This document shows, piece by piece, positions 8,216 through 17,633 of a DNA stretch of 43,850 nt (positions within the stretch are counted from its first letter, which is position 1; each line of letters begins with the position of its first letter). Under the pieces are notes generated by a model. The model was not told the origin of the DNA. It made no database searches and saw nothing but the letters and a program-made list of their open reading frames with translations. This DNA is from Phycisphaeraceae bacterium (GTDB lineage: Bacteria > Planctomycetota > Phycisphaerae > Phycisphaerales > Phycisphaeraceae): the NCBI GenBank assembly GCA_020851735.1, contig JADZCD010000029.1:1-43850 (forward strand), written 5' to 3'. The translations under genes and the position numbers were made by a program.

Positions 8216-9598
8216 TTAGCTGGTGGGAATCCGCCCGCGGATGCGCGGACCGCGCCCGGAGGAACCCGAAGCCAAGAAGCCCTGATAATTACGCATAAGT
8301 AGGCTCGCCTCAATCCTTTGGACCAAGTCGAGCATGACGCCGACGACGATCAGCAGGCCCGTGCCGCCCAGGAAGGTGCTCACGTTAAAGGGCACGTTAA
8401 GCGAGTTGGTGATGATGGTGGGGATGACCGCGATCAGCGCCAGGAAGCCGGCCCCGACGTAGGTGATCCGTTCCATGACCAGTTCCAGGTACTCGGCCGT
8501 GCGCGGGCCGGGCCGCAGACCGGGGATGAACGACCCGTGATCGCGGAGCTGGGTGGCCATTTCCTTGGGCTGGAACTGGATGGATGTCCAGAAGTAGGAG
8601 AAGAAATAGATCATCAGGATGTAGATGACGATGTAGAAGTAACCGTGTTCCTGGAAGTTACGGCTGATAAACCCGACGACCGCGCTGGTGGGGTAAATGG
8701 CCTGAATCCAGCCGATCAGCAGGGAGGGGAAGATCATCAGCGAGCTGGCGAAGATGATGGGCATGACGCCGCCGTGATTAACCCGCAGAGGCAGGTAAGA
8801 GCGTTGCCCGCCGTAGACCCGCCGACCGCGGGTGTGCTTGGCTTGTTGGATAGGGATGCGGCGCTGGCCCTGGGTGATGATGATCGCCCCGGCCACGACG
8901 ACCACAAAGGCGATGATCAGGAAGATCACGGTGTCCAGGCGGAAGCTGCTGTCGCCGCTTAAGGAGAAGTCGCCGGCCACCTGGCGGATGGCCACGGGCA
9001 TCTGGGCGACGATGCCGGCGGTGATGATCAGGGACACGCCGTTGCCGATGCCGTATTTGTCGATCTGCTCGCCGATCCACATCAGGAACACGGTGCCGGC
9101 GGTTAAACCGACTAAGCCGCAGAGCCAGAAGATCATGGCGTTGGCGCCGTAGGTGTATTCGGCGTAAACCAGCTGGCGGGCGCTGATGAAGCGCATCCAG
9201 AACATGCCCTGGATAATGCAGAGCAGGACGGTCAGATAGCGGCTGTATTCCTGAATCTTCTGCCGGCCGGCGGGGCCTTCTTTCTGCATCTGCTTGAGGC
9301 TTTCGACGACCGTGCCCAAGAGCTGCATGATGATGGCGGCGGAAATATAGGGCATGATGCCCAGGCCGAAGATCGTTGAATGGGCCAGGGAGCCGCCGGT
9401 GAAGATCGAGACGTAGTCGAGCAGATTGCCGCCGGCGGTGCCGGACATGCTCTCGGCCCACTTGCGCAGGGCGGATTGATCGACGGCGGGCAGGGGAATC
9501 TTAAAGCCCACCCGATAGATGGCCAGCATGGAGATGGTGAAGAAGAGCTTTTTGCGCAGCTCGGCGACACGCCACATATTCAGGAAAGCTCGAAGCAT
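8216..9598 (-). CDS. secY: Preprotein translocase subunit SecY
   Basis: This is the channel subunit of the Sec translocon in the inner membrane. The 460 residues hold ten hydrophobic segments, beginning with the first after [18 protein letters not shown]. Family signatures are [18 protein letters not shown] and the cytosolic loop with [15 protein letters not shown], followed by [20 protein letters not shown]. The C-terminal tail ([15 protein letters not shown]) is Gly/Arg-rich. It follows rplO after 101 bases, the usual spc order. Confidence 0.97.
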   Translation of the reverse strand: MLRAFLNMWRVAELRKKLFFTISMLAIYRVGFKIPLPAVDQSALRKWAESMSGTAGGNLLDYVSIFTGGSLAHSTIFGLGIMPYISAAIIMQLLGTVVESLKQMQKEGPAGRQKIQEYSRYLTVLLCIIQGMFWMRFISARQLVYAEYTYGANAMIFWLCGLVGLTAGTVFLMWIGEQIDKYGIGNGVSLIITAGIVAQMPVAIRQVAGDFSLSGDSSFRLDTVIFLIIAFVVVVAGAIIITQGQRRIPIQQAKHTRGRRVYGGQRSYLPLRVNHGGVMPIIFASSLMIFPSLLIGWIQAIYPTSAVVGFISRNFQEHGYFYIVIYILMIYFFSYFWTSIQFQPKEMATQLRDHGSFIPGLRPGPRTAEYLELVMERITYVGAGFLALIAVIPTIITNSLNVPFNVSTFLGGTGLLIVVGVMLDLVQRIEASLLMRNYQGFLASGSSGRGPRIRGRIPTS

Positions 9599-9699
9599 GG
9601 GAGAGGCCCTAGCGTTTTAACCGTCGCGGATCGACCACGGCGGGCGGGATGGGCGAAGGTGGCGGCCCGGGGGGCGGAGGGAACCGGCGTGGTCGCGCC

Positions 9700-10149
9700 T
9701 TACGAAGCGACCGTGGCTGACCCTCCAGCCTTGGTGATCTTCTCCTGGGCGGCCTTGGAAAACGCGGCCGCGGTGACGTTGAACTTCTTGGTAGTTTCGC
9801 CGGTGGCCAGCACCTTGACCGGCAGCAGGTCGTTGGGGATCAGGCCCACGCGGATCAGGTCGGCCGGGGTGATCTGGGCGCCGTCCTGGAAGTGGGTATC
9901 CATCACGCCGATGTTGACCACGGCGTATTCGGTGCGGAAGGCGAAGTTGGAGAACCCGCGTTTGGGGAAGCGGCGATAGAGGGGACTCTGGCCGCCCTCA
10001 AAGGCGCGTTTGCGGGAATAACCGGAACGGGATCCGCCGCCCTTGGTGCCGCGCCCGGAGGTTTTGCCGTGTCCGCTGCCGGGGCCGCGCCCGATGCGCT
10101 TGCGGGCGCGGTAGCGACCAGCTTTCGGTGTGACTTCATGGATCATCAT
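9700..10149 (-). CDS. rplO: Large ribosomal subunit protein uL15
   Basis: The protein has 149 residues; the N-terminal Gly/Arg-rich tail RKRIGRGPGSGHGKTSGRGT threads into 23S rRNA, and the C-terminal domain has FNVTAAAFSKAAQEKI. The start is MMIHEV at 10149 or 10146. Only 50 bases separate it from rpsE; rpmD (uL30), normally between the two, is absent. Confidence 0.96.
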   Translation of the reverse strand: MMIHEVTPKAGRYRARKRIGRGPGSGHGKTSGRGTKGGGSRSGYSRKRAFEGGQSPLYRRFPKRGFSNFAFRTEYAVVNIGVMDTHFQDGAQITPADLIRVGLIPNDLLPVKVLATGETTKKFNVTAAAFSKAAQEKITKAGGSATVAS

Positions 10150-10199
10150 GGCGTAACTGCTCCTGTCGGCCTGGGCCGACGATAGCTTGCGAATAAGGC

Positions 10200-10922
10200 T
10201 TACTCAGCCGCGGGGGCCGGGGGAGTCTGCGGGTTCTCGGCGGGCGCCGAGGCGTCCGCGGGCTTTTCCGCGGCGGGGGCTTTGTCGGGCTTGTGCTGGG
10301 ACTTGGACTTGTGCGGCTTACGATCGGTCGGCGGGGCCTGGCGCTTGGGCGCGGGCCGGGCCACGGGCGAGGTTGAAACCGGAGCGTACTTTTTGCCCAG
10401 CTCGATGGTCTGTTCGACGGTGGTCTGATCCAGGCCGCGGCCGCGGAGCTGTTCGATCTGAGCGCGGGAACGGAGGGAACCCAAACCCAGCAGAGCGGCC
10501 TTGCAGAGGTTCTTCTGGTTGGTCGACCCGTAGGCTTTGGTCAGACAGTCGCGGACACCGGCCAGCTCCAGCACGGCGCGGACGGTGGCGCCGGCGATGA
10601 CGCCCGTGCCAGGGGCGGCCGGCAGCAGCCGGACGCTGGAGGCGGAATAGGACGCGGTCACCGGATGGGGCAGCGTGCCGCCTTCCAGGGCCACGTCGAC
10701 AAGCTTCTTGCGGGCGGCTTTCTGGGCCTTTTCAATGGCGGCGGGAACACCGGGGGCCTTGGCATAGCCCATGCCGACGTGGCCGGCGCGGTCCCCTACC
10801 ACCACCAGAGCTCCGAAGCTGAAACGTCGTCCGCCCTTGACCACGGTCGCGGTGCGGAAGATTTTGACAGTCGTGGGCTCTAAGCCATCAGACTCTGCGA
10901 TCGGTGCATGCATCTCTGCCAT
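10200..10922 (-). CDS. rpsE: Small ribosomal subunit protein uS5 with long C-terminal extension
   Basis: uS5 lies at the mRNA entry and acts in decoding fidelity. Residues 15-170 are the standard protein: TVVKGGRRFSFGALVVVGD, GHVGMGYAKAPGVPAAIEKA, LLPAAPGTGVIAGATVRAVL, AYGSTNQKNLCKAALLGL. Residues 180-240 form a disordered Pro/Ala/Lys tail (PKRQAPPTDRKPHKSKSQH, then PADASAPAENPQTPPAPAAE). Typical uS5 is about 165-175 residues, so the tail adds some 60. The ATG at 10922 has AAGG about 9 bases upstream. Confidence 0.95.
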   Translation of the reverse strand: MAEMHAPIAESDGLEPTTVKIFRTATVVKGGRRFSFGALVVVGDRAGHVGMGYAKAPGVPAAIEKAQKAARKKLVDVALEGGTLPHPVTASYSASSVRLLPAAPGTGVIAGATVRAVLELAGVRDCLTKAYGSTNQKNLCKAALLGLGSLRSRAQIEQLRGRGLDQTTVEQTIELGKKYAPVSTSPVARPAPKRQAPPTDRKPHKSKSQHKPDKAPAAEKPADASAPAENPQTPPAPAAE

Positions 10923-10985
10923 GGGACTACCTTCAAGGGTTGGCCGACCGTTTTAAACAAGGTCGGCGTTAAACCTGAGTTTGAT

Positions 10986-11342
10986 CTAAAACTTCAAGCC
11001 AGCTTCCCGAGCGGCATCGGCCAGAGCCTTGATGCGCCCGTGATAACGCAAACCGTTGCGATCAAAACAGACCAGGCTGATGCCGGCGGCCACGGCCTTC
11101 TGGGCCAGGAGCTTGCCGACGGTGGCGGCGGCCTGCTTGTTGGAGGTCTTGGCGGGCTTGGCTTCCTTGGTGGAAGCGGCCACGAGGGTCCGGCCGGCCA
11201 CGTCGTCGATGATCTGGGCGTAGGTGTGCTTTAAGCTGCGGAAGACGCTTAAGCGCGGGCGATCCGAAGTGCCGGTCACGCGTTTGCGGACGCGCATCTT
11301 GCGGCGGGCCAGACGGGTTTGTTTCAAATAATGGATGTTCAT
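10986..11342 (-). CDS. rplR: Large ribosomal subunit protein uL18
   Basis: This 5S rRNA-binding protein has 118 residues from the ATG at 11342 ([20 protein letters not shown]). It carries the family motif [20 protein letters not shown] and the C-terminal [20 protein letters not shown]. The ATG at 11360 would add six residues unlike the family. There are 72 bases after rplF and 63 before rpsE. Confidence 0.95.
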   Translation of the reverse strand: MNIHYLKQTRLARRKMRVRKRVTGTSDRPRLSVFRSLKHTYAQIIDDVAGRTLVAASTKEAKPAKTSNKQAAATVGKLLAQKAVAAGISLVCFDRNGLRYHGRIKALADAAREAGLKF

Positions 11343-11414
11343 GATGAATCTCGCTGTCACGCGGCGGCCCAGGGGGCTGGGGTCGCGGCGATTCGGCCTG
11401 CGTTACAGGCCTGC

Positions 11415-11966
11415 TTAGGCTGCACCGCCGGCAAAGGCCTTGCCCTGCTTGCGGGTGATTTGTTCGTCGACGTACTTGATGCCCTTGCCGTTGTAGGGTT
11501 CAGGCTTGCGGACGGCGCGGATGTTGGCGGCGCACTGGCCGACGGCCTGGCGGTCGGGTCCGGTGACGGTGATGCGGTTGGTCTGGACCTGGACGGTGAC
11601 GGTCTGGGGGATGGGCACTTTCTTGACGTCGGCGTAGCCCACGCTTAAGTGCACTTCGCGGCCCTTGACCTGGGCGGTCCAACCCACGCCGTTGACTTCC
11701 AGCTCTTTTTTGAAGCCGCCGGTGACGCCCAGGACCATGTTGTTGATCATCGCCCGGGTCAGGCCGTGGTAGGCGCGGGTGGCGCGCTGGTCGTCCTGAC
11801 GGTCGACGATGACCTGGCGCTTGGCGTCATCCACGCGGACGGAAACTTCCGGGCGGTGGGTGAAGGTCAAGCGGCTGGGGCCGGCTTCGACGGTGACATC
11901 CCGGCCATGGACGGAAACCTTGACGTTACCGGGCAGGGAAATTGGTTTTTTACCTATACGCGACAT
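11415..11966 (-). CDS. rplF: Large ribosomal subunit protein uL6
   Basis: This 183-residue protein binds 23S rRNA near the factor-binding site. It begins MSRIGKKPISLPGNVKV and has two repeated domains. The signature NGVGWTAQVKGREVHLSVGY and the C-terminal PEPYNGKGIKYVDEQITRKQ are clear. The order rpsH-rplF-rplR is standard. Confidence 0.97.
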   Translation of the reverse strand: MSRIGKKPISLPGNVKVSVHGRDVTVEAGPSRLTFTHRPEVSVRVDDAKRQVIVDRQDDQRATRAYHGLTRAMINNMVLGVTGGFKKELEVNGVGWTAQVKGREVHLSVGYADVKKVPIPQTVTVQVQTNRITVTGPDRQAVGQCAANIRAVRKPEPYNGKGIKYVDEQITRKQGKAFAGGAA

Positions 11967-11991
11967 AGGAAATCCTCAGGGCGATGCTTGA

Positions 11992-12390
11992 TTATTCGAG
12001 GGTGCAGAGCAGTTCGCCGCCGATGCGGGCCTCGCGGGCCTGGCGATCGCTCAGCACGCCCTTGGAGGTGCTGAGGATGGCGATGCCCAGGCCGGCCATG
12101 GGGCGCGGGATCTGTTCGGTGCTGACGTACACCCGGCAACCGGGCTTGCTGCGACGACGGAGCTGATGGAAGGTCGGCTCGCCGCGCGGGCCATAACGCA
12201 GAGCCACCCGCAAGATGCCCTGGCGGCCGTCGGCGATGACGTCAAAGCCATCGATGTAGCCCTCTTCCTTGAGGACCTGGGCGATGCCGGTGCAGATCTT
12301 GCTGTTGCGGCAATCGACCCGCTCGGCGCGGTTGCGGGTGCCGTTGCGGATACGGGTGAGCATATCGGCTATCGTGTCAGTCAGAGACAT
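11992..12390 (-). CDS. rpsH: Small ribosomal subunit protein uS8
   Basis: This is a primary 16S rRNA-binding protein of 132 residues. It begins MSLTDTIADMLTRIRNGTRN; the C-terminal part holds STSKGVLSDRQAREARIGGE, the family's usual ending. In E. coli this protein represses the spc operon; no repressor site was recognised here. Confidence 0.97.
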   Translation of the reverse strand: MSLTDTIADMLTRIRNGTRNRAERVDCRNSKICTGIAQVLKEEGYIDGFDVIADGRQGILRVALRYGPRGEPTFHQLRRRSKPGCRVYVSTEQIPRPMAGLGIAILSTSKGVLSDRQAREARIGGELLCTLE

Positions 12391-12457
12391 TCGAGGCTAC
12401 TCCGTGTACGAGAACGGCGGGCTTGGCCGGCCGTGTGAGCTGGCGTGCAATTGCTTC

Positions 12458-12727
12458 TTACCAGGACGCCTTACGCATGCCGGGGACCTTGCCTTGGAGG
12501 GCCAGTTCCCGCAGCTTGATGCGCGAGAGCTTGAACTTGCGATACACCGCGCGGGAACGGCCGGTTAAGGCACAGAGGCTGCGCAGGCGGGTGGGGCTGG
12601 CGTCGCGGGGCAGCTTCTGGAGCCCGGCGTAGTCGCCCTCTTTCTTCATCTTTTCCCGCAACTGGCGGTACTTTTCGACGGTCTTGGTCAGGCGCTTCAT
12701 GCGTTCGAGTGTGGATTTGCAGGCCAT
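12458..12727 (-). CDS. rpsN: Small ribosomal subunit protein uS14
   Basis: The protein has 89 residues, the long zinc-independent form: it lacks the paired CxxC motifs. The signature [20 protein letters not shown] and the ending [10 protein letters not shown] are typical. It lies between rplE and rpsH with 21 and 67 bases of spacing. Confidence 0.96.
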   Translation of the reverse strand: MACKSTLERMKRLTKTVEKYRQLREKMKKEGDYAGLQKLPRDASPTRLRSLCALTGRSRAVYRKFKLSRIKLRELALQGKVPGMRKASW

Positions 12728-12748
12728 AGGACTACCTTACTGCAAGGT

Positions 12749-13330
12749 TTAGGCGGCTTTTCCGCCGGTCTTTTCGGGTTTCGCGAAGGGAATGCCCATC
12801 TCGGTGAGGAACAGGAAGGACTTTTTGTTATCGCTGTTGCGGATGGTCAACGTAATGTTCATGCCGTGGCTGAATTCGGCGTTGGCCGAGTCGACTTCCG
12901 GGAAAATACCCTGTTCGGTGACGCCGAAGGAGTAATTGCCGCGGCCGTCAAACCCGCGGGTGGGCAGACCGCGGAAGTCCTTGATGCGGGGGATGGCCAG
13001 GGCGATCAGGCGATCGAGGAATTCCCACATGCGGTCGCCGCGGAGGGTGACCATGGCGCCGATTTCATAGCCCTGACGGACCTTGAAGTTGGACACCGAC
13101 TTCTTGGCCCGCTTCATGACCGGCTTCTGGCCGGTGATGACGGACAGGTCCTTGACGACCTGTTCCTTGGCCTTGGGGTTGAGTTTGGTGCCCTCCAACT
13201 GCTTGCCTAGGCCGACGGTCAGGATGATCTTGTCCAGCCGGGGCAGAGCCAGGGTGTTGGTGACGCCCAGTTCGGTCTTGAGCTTGGGGCACACCTGGTC
13301 GCGATAATGTTCTTTGAGTCTGGGGACCAT
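12749..13330 (-). CDS. rplE: Large ribosomal subunit protein uL5
   Basis: This 5S rRNA-binding protein contacts the P-site tRNA. The frame is open far upstream (to 13753), but the ATG at 13330 has GGAGG 9 bases before it and gives MVPRLKEHYRDQVCPKLKTE, a normal 193-residue product. Family features are KIILTVGLGKQLEGTKLNPK, the RGLPTRGFDGRGNYSFGVTE region and IFPEVD. Confidence 0.96.
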   Translation of the reverse strand: MVPRLKEHYRDQVCPKLKTELGVTNTLALPRLDKIILTVGLGKQLEGTKLNPKAKEQVVKDLSVITGQKPVMKRAKKSVSNFKVRQGYEIGAMVTLRGDRMWEFLDRLIALAIPRIKDFRGLPTRGFDGRGNYSFGVTEQGIFPEVDSANAEFSHGMNITLTIRNSDNKKSFLFLTEMGIPFAKPEKTGGKAA

Positions 13331-13377
13331 GTTGACTTGCCTCCGCCGGGGCCGCCGCGGCCGCGGGCCGGTAATGC

Positions 13378-13710
13378 TCAGCGGGCTTTCCTTAAGGGTG
13401 AACCGATGGTCTGGCCGGACTTGGCCGCCAGGCGGACCTTGGACCCATCGGCGTTGACTTTGAAACGGACACGGGTGGGCTTTTCGTCGACCAAGGGCGA
13501 AACGTTGGAAATGTGGATGGGCATTTCCTTCTGGATGATGCCGCCCTGGGGGTTGTTCTGACTGGGGCGCACGTGCCGCTTGCGGACGTTGACACCCTCG
13601 ACCAGAACCCGCTGGGCAGCCTTGAGCACCCGCAGCACGGTTCCGCGTTGACCGCGGGCCTTGCCGCTGGTGACCATCACGACGTCGCCTTTGCGTATGT
13701 GTTGGGGCAT
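13378..13710 (-). CDS. rplX: Large ribosomal subunit protein uL24
   Basis: This is an assembly-initiating 50S protein of 110 residues. The KOW motif is IRKGDVVMVTSGKARGQRGT near the N-terminus. The segment NNPQGGIIQKEMPIHISNVS is diagnostic for the bacterial form. It lies between rplN and rplE. Confidence 0.96.
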   Translation of the reverse strand: MPQHIRKGDVVMVTSGKARGQRGTVLRVLKAAQRVLVEGVNVRKRHVRPSQNNPQGGIIQKEMPIHISNVSPLVDEKPTRVRFKVNADGSKVRLAAKSGQTIGSPLRKAR

Positions 13711-13745
13711 GATTGACTCTTGTTAAACGTGGCCCAAAGGGTCGT

Positions 13746-14132
13746 TTAGACAACCTCCGAGGCCAGGGAGACGATCTTCATGTAGTTCTTTTCACGCAGT
13801 TCACGGGCCACGGCGCCGAAAATACGGGTGCCGCGGGGATTGCCTTCCGGGTCGATGAGCACGATGGCGCTGCGGTCGAACTTGACGTAGGAGCCGTCGC
13901 TGCGGCGCACGGGGAAGCGTGTCCGCACCACGACGCCCTGCACCACGGTGCCGGCCTTCATTTCGCCGCCGGGCATGGCCTTCTTGACCGAGCAGACCAC
14001 GCGATCGCCGATGGTGGCCATCTTGCGGGTGAACTTGCCGCGGCCGGTGGAGCCTTTGAGGACGTGGATCACCATGGCGATCTTGGCGCCGGTGTTATCC
14101 GCGACATCCACTCTGGATTCTGGTTGAATCAT
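13746..14132 (-). CDS. rplN: Large ribosomal subunit protein uL14
   Basis: This 128-residue protein bridges to the 30S subunit. It begins [20 protein letters not shown] and ends near [21 protein letters not shown] short insertion relative to the usual 122 residues lies around [20 protein letters not shown]. Spacing is 28 bases to rpsQ. Confidence 0.96.
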   Translation of the reverse strand: MIQPESRVDVADNTGAKIAMVIHVLKGSTGRGKFTRKMATIGDRVVCSVKKAMPGGEMKAGTVVQGVVVRTRFPVRRSDGSYVKFDRSAIVLIDPEGNPRGTRIFGAVARELREKNYMKIVSLASEVV

Positions 14133-14160
14133 AATCGTGACTTTCTAATAGACGAACGAC

Positions 14161-14481
14161 TTAGCCAATCTGGGGTGCCTGGGTGTCGGCGAGGACTTCC
14201 ACGGGGGCCTTTTCCACGACGCGGACGAGCCGCCACATCTTGGTCTTGCTGATCGGCCGGCAGGAGGCGATCTCCACGCGGTCGCCCACGTGGGCCTGGT
14301 TTTCCGGATCATGCACCTGCAGGCGCGTCTGCAGACGCAGGAACTTGCCGTACTTCGGGTGCTTCCTGGCGTAAGCCACCGTGACGGTGCGGGTCTGATG
14401 GCGTTTGTCGGAGGTGACAACGCCGATCTTGGTGCCGGTCAAGGTCTTGCGGGCGGTGATTGGCGCGGGTGTTTTGCTCAT
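14161..14481 (-). CDS. rpsQ: Small ribosomal subunit protein uS17
   Basis: This OB-fold primary 16S rRNA-binding protein has 106 residues. Family motifs are GTKIGVVTSDKRHQTRTVTV, HPKYGKFLRLQTRLQVHDPE and VGDRVEIASCRPISKTKMWR. It starts 5 bases after the rpmC stop, so the two are translationally coupled. Confidence 0.96.
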   Translation of the reverse strand: MSKTPAPITARKTLTGTKIGVVTSDKRHQTRTVTVAYARKHPKYGKFLRLQTRLQVHDPENQAHVGDRVEIASCRPISKTKMWRLVRVVEKAPVEVLADTQAPQIG

Positions 14482-14486
14482 GGTCT

Positions 14487-14687
14487 TTAGGCCTTGGTCT
14501 TGATCTGACGACTGCGGGATTCGGTGAGCAGGCGGGCGATATCCCGCTTGATCTTGCCGATCTGCATGGGGTTTTCGAGCTTCTCGGTCACGGCCTGGCA
14601 GCGCACTTCGTAAAGGTTGTGCCGCAGGCGCTGGACTTCGACCGTCAGCTCCTGATCCGTTAACTTGTGGACTTCAACGCTCTTCAT
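14487..14687 (-). CDS. rpmC: Large ribosomal subunit protein uL29
   Basis: The protein has 66 residues from the ATG at 14687: MKSVEVHKLTDQELTVEVQR, then the family signature ENPMQIGKIKRDIARLLTES. It is an alpha-helical protein near the exit tunnel, a docking point for SRP and trigger factor. The frame is open upstream to 14768, but that overlaps the end of rplP and is not family-like. Confidence 0.96.
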   Translation of the reverse strand: MKSVEVHKLTDQELTVEVQRLRHNLYEVRCQAVTEKLENPMQIGKIKRDIARLLTESRSRQIKTKA

Positions 14688-14737
14688 CGTCGTTTCCCAG
14701 CAAAAAGGGGAGGGAGGCCTCCGCCTGAGTTTGGTCG

Positions 14738-15154
14738 TTACATCGCGCGACGTTCGATCATGCGGCATCTAAAGGGCATCTTGTGAGCGACGCGCACAAA
14801 GGCGGTGGCCGCCAGGTCGCGGGGCACGCCGGAGATTTCATAGAGCACGGTGCCGGGCTTGACGACCGCGGCCCAGAACTCCGGCTCGGCCTTGCCCTTG
14901 CCCATACGAGTTTCCAGGGGCTTTTTGCTCACGGGCTTGTCCGGGAAAACCCGCACGTAGAGTTTTCCTTCGCGGGACAGGTGGTGACGGGCGGCCACGC
15001 GACCGGCTTCGATCTGGCGGGCGGTCAGCCAGCCGCCTTCTAAGGTCTGCAGGCCGTATTCGCCGAACGCCACGTAGTTGCCGCGGGTGGCGTTCCCACG
15101 GACCTTGCCGCGCTGCTGTTTGCGAAACTTCACTCGTTTAGGCATTAACGCCAT
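14738..15154 (-). CDS. rplP: Large ribosomal subunit protein uL16
   Basis: This 138-residue protein lies near the A-site elbow. [20 protein letters not shown] is the start; GAGGA lies 8 bases before the ATG at 15154, which decides it over the ATG at 15145. The motif [20 protein letters not shown] and the ending [13 protein letters not shown] fit the family. Confidence 0.96.
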   Translation of the reverse strand: MALMPKRVKFRKQQRGKVRGNATRGNYVAFGEYGLQTLEGGWLTARQIEAGRVAARHHLSREGKLYVRVFPDKPVSKKPLETRMGKGKAEPEFWAAVVKPGTVLYEISGVPRDLAATAFVRVAHKMPFRCRMIERRAM

Positions 15155-15204
15155 GGGTCATTCCTCTAACCAGTCGCTCCCAAGGGGAGCGGGACAATCT
15201 TTTT

Positions 15205-15909
15205 TTACATCCTGCCACGCGCCCGGGCCCGAGCACCGGCGGCGCGCGATTCGTATTCCTGCGTGGTCTGCTCGGAATACATGCCTTTGTAGATCCACAC
15301 CTTGATGCCCAGCACGCCGTAGGTGGTAAAGCTCTGGGCGAAACCGTAGTCAACGTTGGCCTGCAGGGTCTGCAGGGGAATCGAGCCTAAGCGGAAGTTT
15401 TCGGTGCGGGACAATTCATGGCCACCCAAGCGGCCGGCCATGACGATCTTGACACCCTTGGCTCCGGCGCCCAGGGCGGCGTCGCCTTTCATCTTCATCA
15501 CCCGGCGGAAACCGACGCGCTTCTTGAGCTGTTCGGCGATGCTCATGGCCACCAGCTGGGCGTCGGCGTCGGGATTGCCGATTTCCACGCAGTTGATCGA
15601 CACGTTGCGCCCGGTGATGCCCTGAAGATCCTCGGTGAGGCGTTCGATTTCCGACCCCTTGCGGCCGATGAGCATGCCCGGCCGGGCGGTGCGGATGATG
15701 ATCTTCAGCTCTTCGCGGGTGCGCTCGATGTGGACGTCGCTGACGGCGGCGAAGTTCGGCTGCTGGTTAAGGCGCTTATCCAGGTACTGGCGGATCATTT
15801 CGTCTTCCACCAGCAGGTCGCCGTAGAGCTTCTTGGGGGCATACCAGCGGCTCTTGTGAGCCTCGGTGATGCCGACGCGGAAGCCGAAGGGATGTACTTT
15901 CTGACCCAT
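15205..15909 (-). CDS. rpsC: Small ribosomal subunit protein uS3
   Basis: This 234-residue protein lines the mRNA entry channel. It begins MGQKVHPFGFRVGITEAHKS at the ATG 15909. The KH domain has IIIRTARPGMLIGRKGSEIE; the C-terminal domain has GVKIVMAGRLGGHELSRTEN and IGVKVW-like GIKVWIYKG. The tail is Arg/Ala-rich. Confidence 0.96.
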   Translation of the reverse strand: MGQKVHPFGFRVGITEAHKSRWYAPKKLYGDLLVEDEMIRQYLDKRLNQQPNFAAVSDVHIERTREELKIIIRTARPGMLIGRKGSEIERLTEDLQGITGRNVSINCVEIGNPDADAQLVAMSIAEQLKKRVGFRRVMKMKGDAALGAGAKGVKIVMAGRLGGHELSRTENFRLGSIPLQTLQANVDYGFAQSFTTYGVLGIKVWIYKGMYSEQTTQEYESRAAGARARARGRM

Positions 15910-15974
15910 GGTTTTTTCCTGTATCAAGGCGTGCGGGGCGAACATCGACCCGCGGGTCGTTTACCAGGCTCCTG

Positions 15975-16304
15975 TCATTTCTGATCCAAAGCCACGGTGA
16001 TGTGGCTGGTGCGTTTTAAGATCTGGTGGGCCCGGCCGCGGTCCTTGGGCTGGAAGCGTTTGATGGTGGGCCCCACGTCCACGTAGGCGGAGACGACCAC
16101 CAGGCGGCGGACGTCGGCTTCCTTCTGATCCGCGTTGGCCTGGGCGGAAAGCAGGACCTGGCGGATGAGCACCGCGGCCCGCTTGGGGGAATATTCGAGG
16201 ATGCTCAAAGCCTCGGCCAGGGCCTTGCCCCGAACCATATTCAGGACAGGCCGAACTTTGGTGGCGCTGATGCGGGCGCCTCGGTGTGTGCTTTGATAAG
16301 CCAT
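15975..16304 (-). CDS. rplV: Large ribosomal subunit protein uL22
   Basis: The protein has 109 residues; its extended loop lines the exit tunnel. The ATG at 16304 has GGAGG 8 bases upstream and gives MAYQSTHRGARISATKVRPV. The C-terminal RFQPKDRGRAHQILKRTSHI is the family signature, slightly varied from the usual RGRAxxIxKxTSHI. Confidence 0.96.
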   Translation of the reverse strand: MAYQSTHRGARISATKVRPVLNMVRGKALAEALSILEYSPKRAAVLIRQVLLSAQANADQKEADVRRLVVVSAYVDVGPTIKRFQPKDRGRAHQILKRTSHITVALDQK

Positions 16305-16349
16305 AGGTAAACCTCCGTTCGCCTCTAAAGGCGATCGGGTGAACAAGCG

Positions 16350-16667
16350 TTATTCGGTGGCTCCGGCGGCTCCGCCACGGATGTGGCCGGCGGCGCGCTG
16401 GGCCTTGGTGCCGGTGGTGTGACTGCGGAACAGGCGGGTGACGCTGAACTCACCTAACTTGTGTCCGACCATGTCCTCGGTCACGAACACGTTGTGGAAG
16501 ATCTTGCCGTTGTGGACCAGGAAGGTGTGCCCGACGAATTCCGGCACGATGGTGCAGGCGCGGGCCCAGGTCTTGACCGGCTCGCGCCGATTCTGCTGGT
16601 TGAGGCGCTCGACCTTCTGGAAGAGCTTCTGGTCGACGAACGGACCTTTTTTCGTGGAACGAGGCAT
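16350..16667 (-). CDS. rpsS: Small ribosomal subunit protein uS19
   Basis: The protein has 105 residues, beginning [20 protein letters not shown]; the motifs [20 protein letters not shown] and [19 protein letters not shown] are family-typical. It binds the 16S head with uS13. The C-terminal tail is slightly longer than usual ([15 protein letters not shown]). Confidence 0.96.
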   Translation of the reverse strand: MPRSTKKGPFVDQKLFQKVERLNQQNRREPVKTWARACTIVPEFVGHTFLVHNGKIFHNVFVTEDMVGHKLGEFSVTRLFRSHTTGTKAQRAAGHIRGGAAGATE

Positions 16668-16716
16668 GGTTTTTTCCTTGGATCAGCCCCAGGGGGCTTA
16701 GCCAGTTTTCACCTTA

Positions 16717-17571
16717 TCAGAGGACCAGTTGGCCATAACGAACGCTGCGGCGACGGCGAATGATCCGGGCGTCCGAGGGTTTGTCGTGTTTACGGGTGCG
16801 GCCGCCTTTGGACAGCACGCCGGTCTTGGAGGCGGGCGGACGATTGTGCTTGCTCTTGCCGTCACCACCGCCCAGGGGGTGATTGTGGTGATTCTTGGCC
16901 ACGCCGCGGGTATGCGGGCGACGGCCGATGTGCCGCGAGCGGCCGGCCTTGCCCAGACGCACGCTCTGGTGATCCAGATTGCCGACCTGTCCGACGGTGG
17001 CCCGGCAACGCAGGGAAATCTGGCGGATTTCGCCGGAAGGGAAGACCAGGGTGGCCCAGTCGCCTTCCTTGTTGGTCAGGCGGGCGTAGGAACCGGCGGA
17101 ACGGCAGAGCTGGCCGCCGCGGCCGGCGATCAATTCGATGTTGTGAACGCTTAAGCCGGAGGGAATGCGGGCCAGGGGCATGGCATTGCCGGGCTTAGGA
17201 TCAGCGACTTCCGAAGCGCTGACCAGCGTGTCGCCGGCCTGCAGGCCCACGGGGGCGAGGATGTAGCTTCGCTGACCGTCGGCGAATTCCAGGAGGGCGA
17301 TGTGGCAGGTGCGATTGGGATCGTATTCGATGCCCACGACCGTGGCCGATTCATCGAGGCGGGCGCGGCGGAAGTCGATCACGCGATAGCGCTTCTTGGC
17401 GCCGCCGCCACGGCTGGAGACGGTGATGACCCCGTGGTTGTTACGACCCAGCTTCTTGTGCTGGGGAACCAACAGGGACTTCTCGGGCTGCCGCTTGGTC
17501 ACCTCCACGTGGAGATTGACCGAAGAGTTGCGCCGCCCGGCGCTGGTTTTGTTGTAGATGCGAATGGCCAT
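16717..17571 (-). CDS. rplB: Large ribosomal subunit protein uL2
   Basis: This 284-residue protein supports peptidyl transferase and subunit joining. It has GRNNHGVITVSSRGGGAKKR, IEYDPNRTCHIALLEFADGQ and, near the C-terminus, AKNHHNHPLGGGDGKSKHNR, which contains the functional histidine corresponding to His229 of E. coli. AGGA lies before the ATG at 17571. Confidence 0.97.
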   Translation of the reverse strand: MAIRIYNKTSAGRRNSSVNLHVEVTKRQPEKSLLVPQHKKLGRNNHGVITVSSRGGGAKKRYRVIDFRRARLDESATVVGIEYDPNRTCHIALLEFADGQRSYILAPVGLQAGDTLVSASEVADPKPGNAMPLARIPSGLSVHNIELIAGRGGQLCRSAGSYARLTNKEGDWATLVFPSGEIRQISLRCRATVGQVGNLDHQSVRLGKAGRSRHIGRRPHTRGVAKNHHNHPLGGGDGKSKHNRPPASKTGVLSKGGRTRKHDKPSDARIIRRRRSVRYGQLVL

Positions 17572-17633
17572 GACAATTCCTTTTGCAGCGTTTCTCCAGC
17601 CTTTTTGGGGCCGGCGCGGCGGATCCTTTTACG

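Noticed and set aside
8113..8313. Small minus-strand frame between secY and map
   Set aside because: It overlaps the end of secY in another frame and contains the map promoter.
13331..13753. N-terminal extension of uL5 fused to rplX region
   Set aside because: The extension lies over rplX in another frame; GGAGG before the ATG at 13330 marks the true start.
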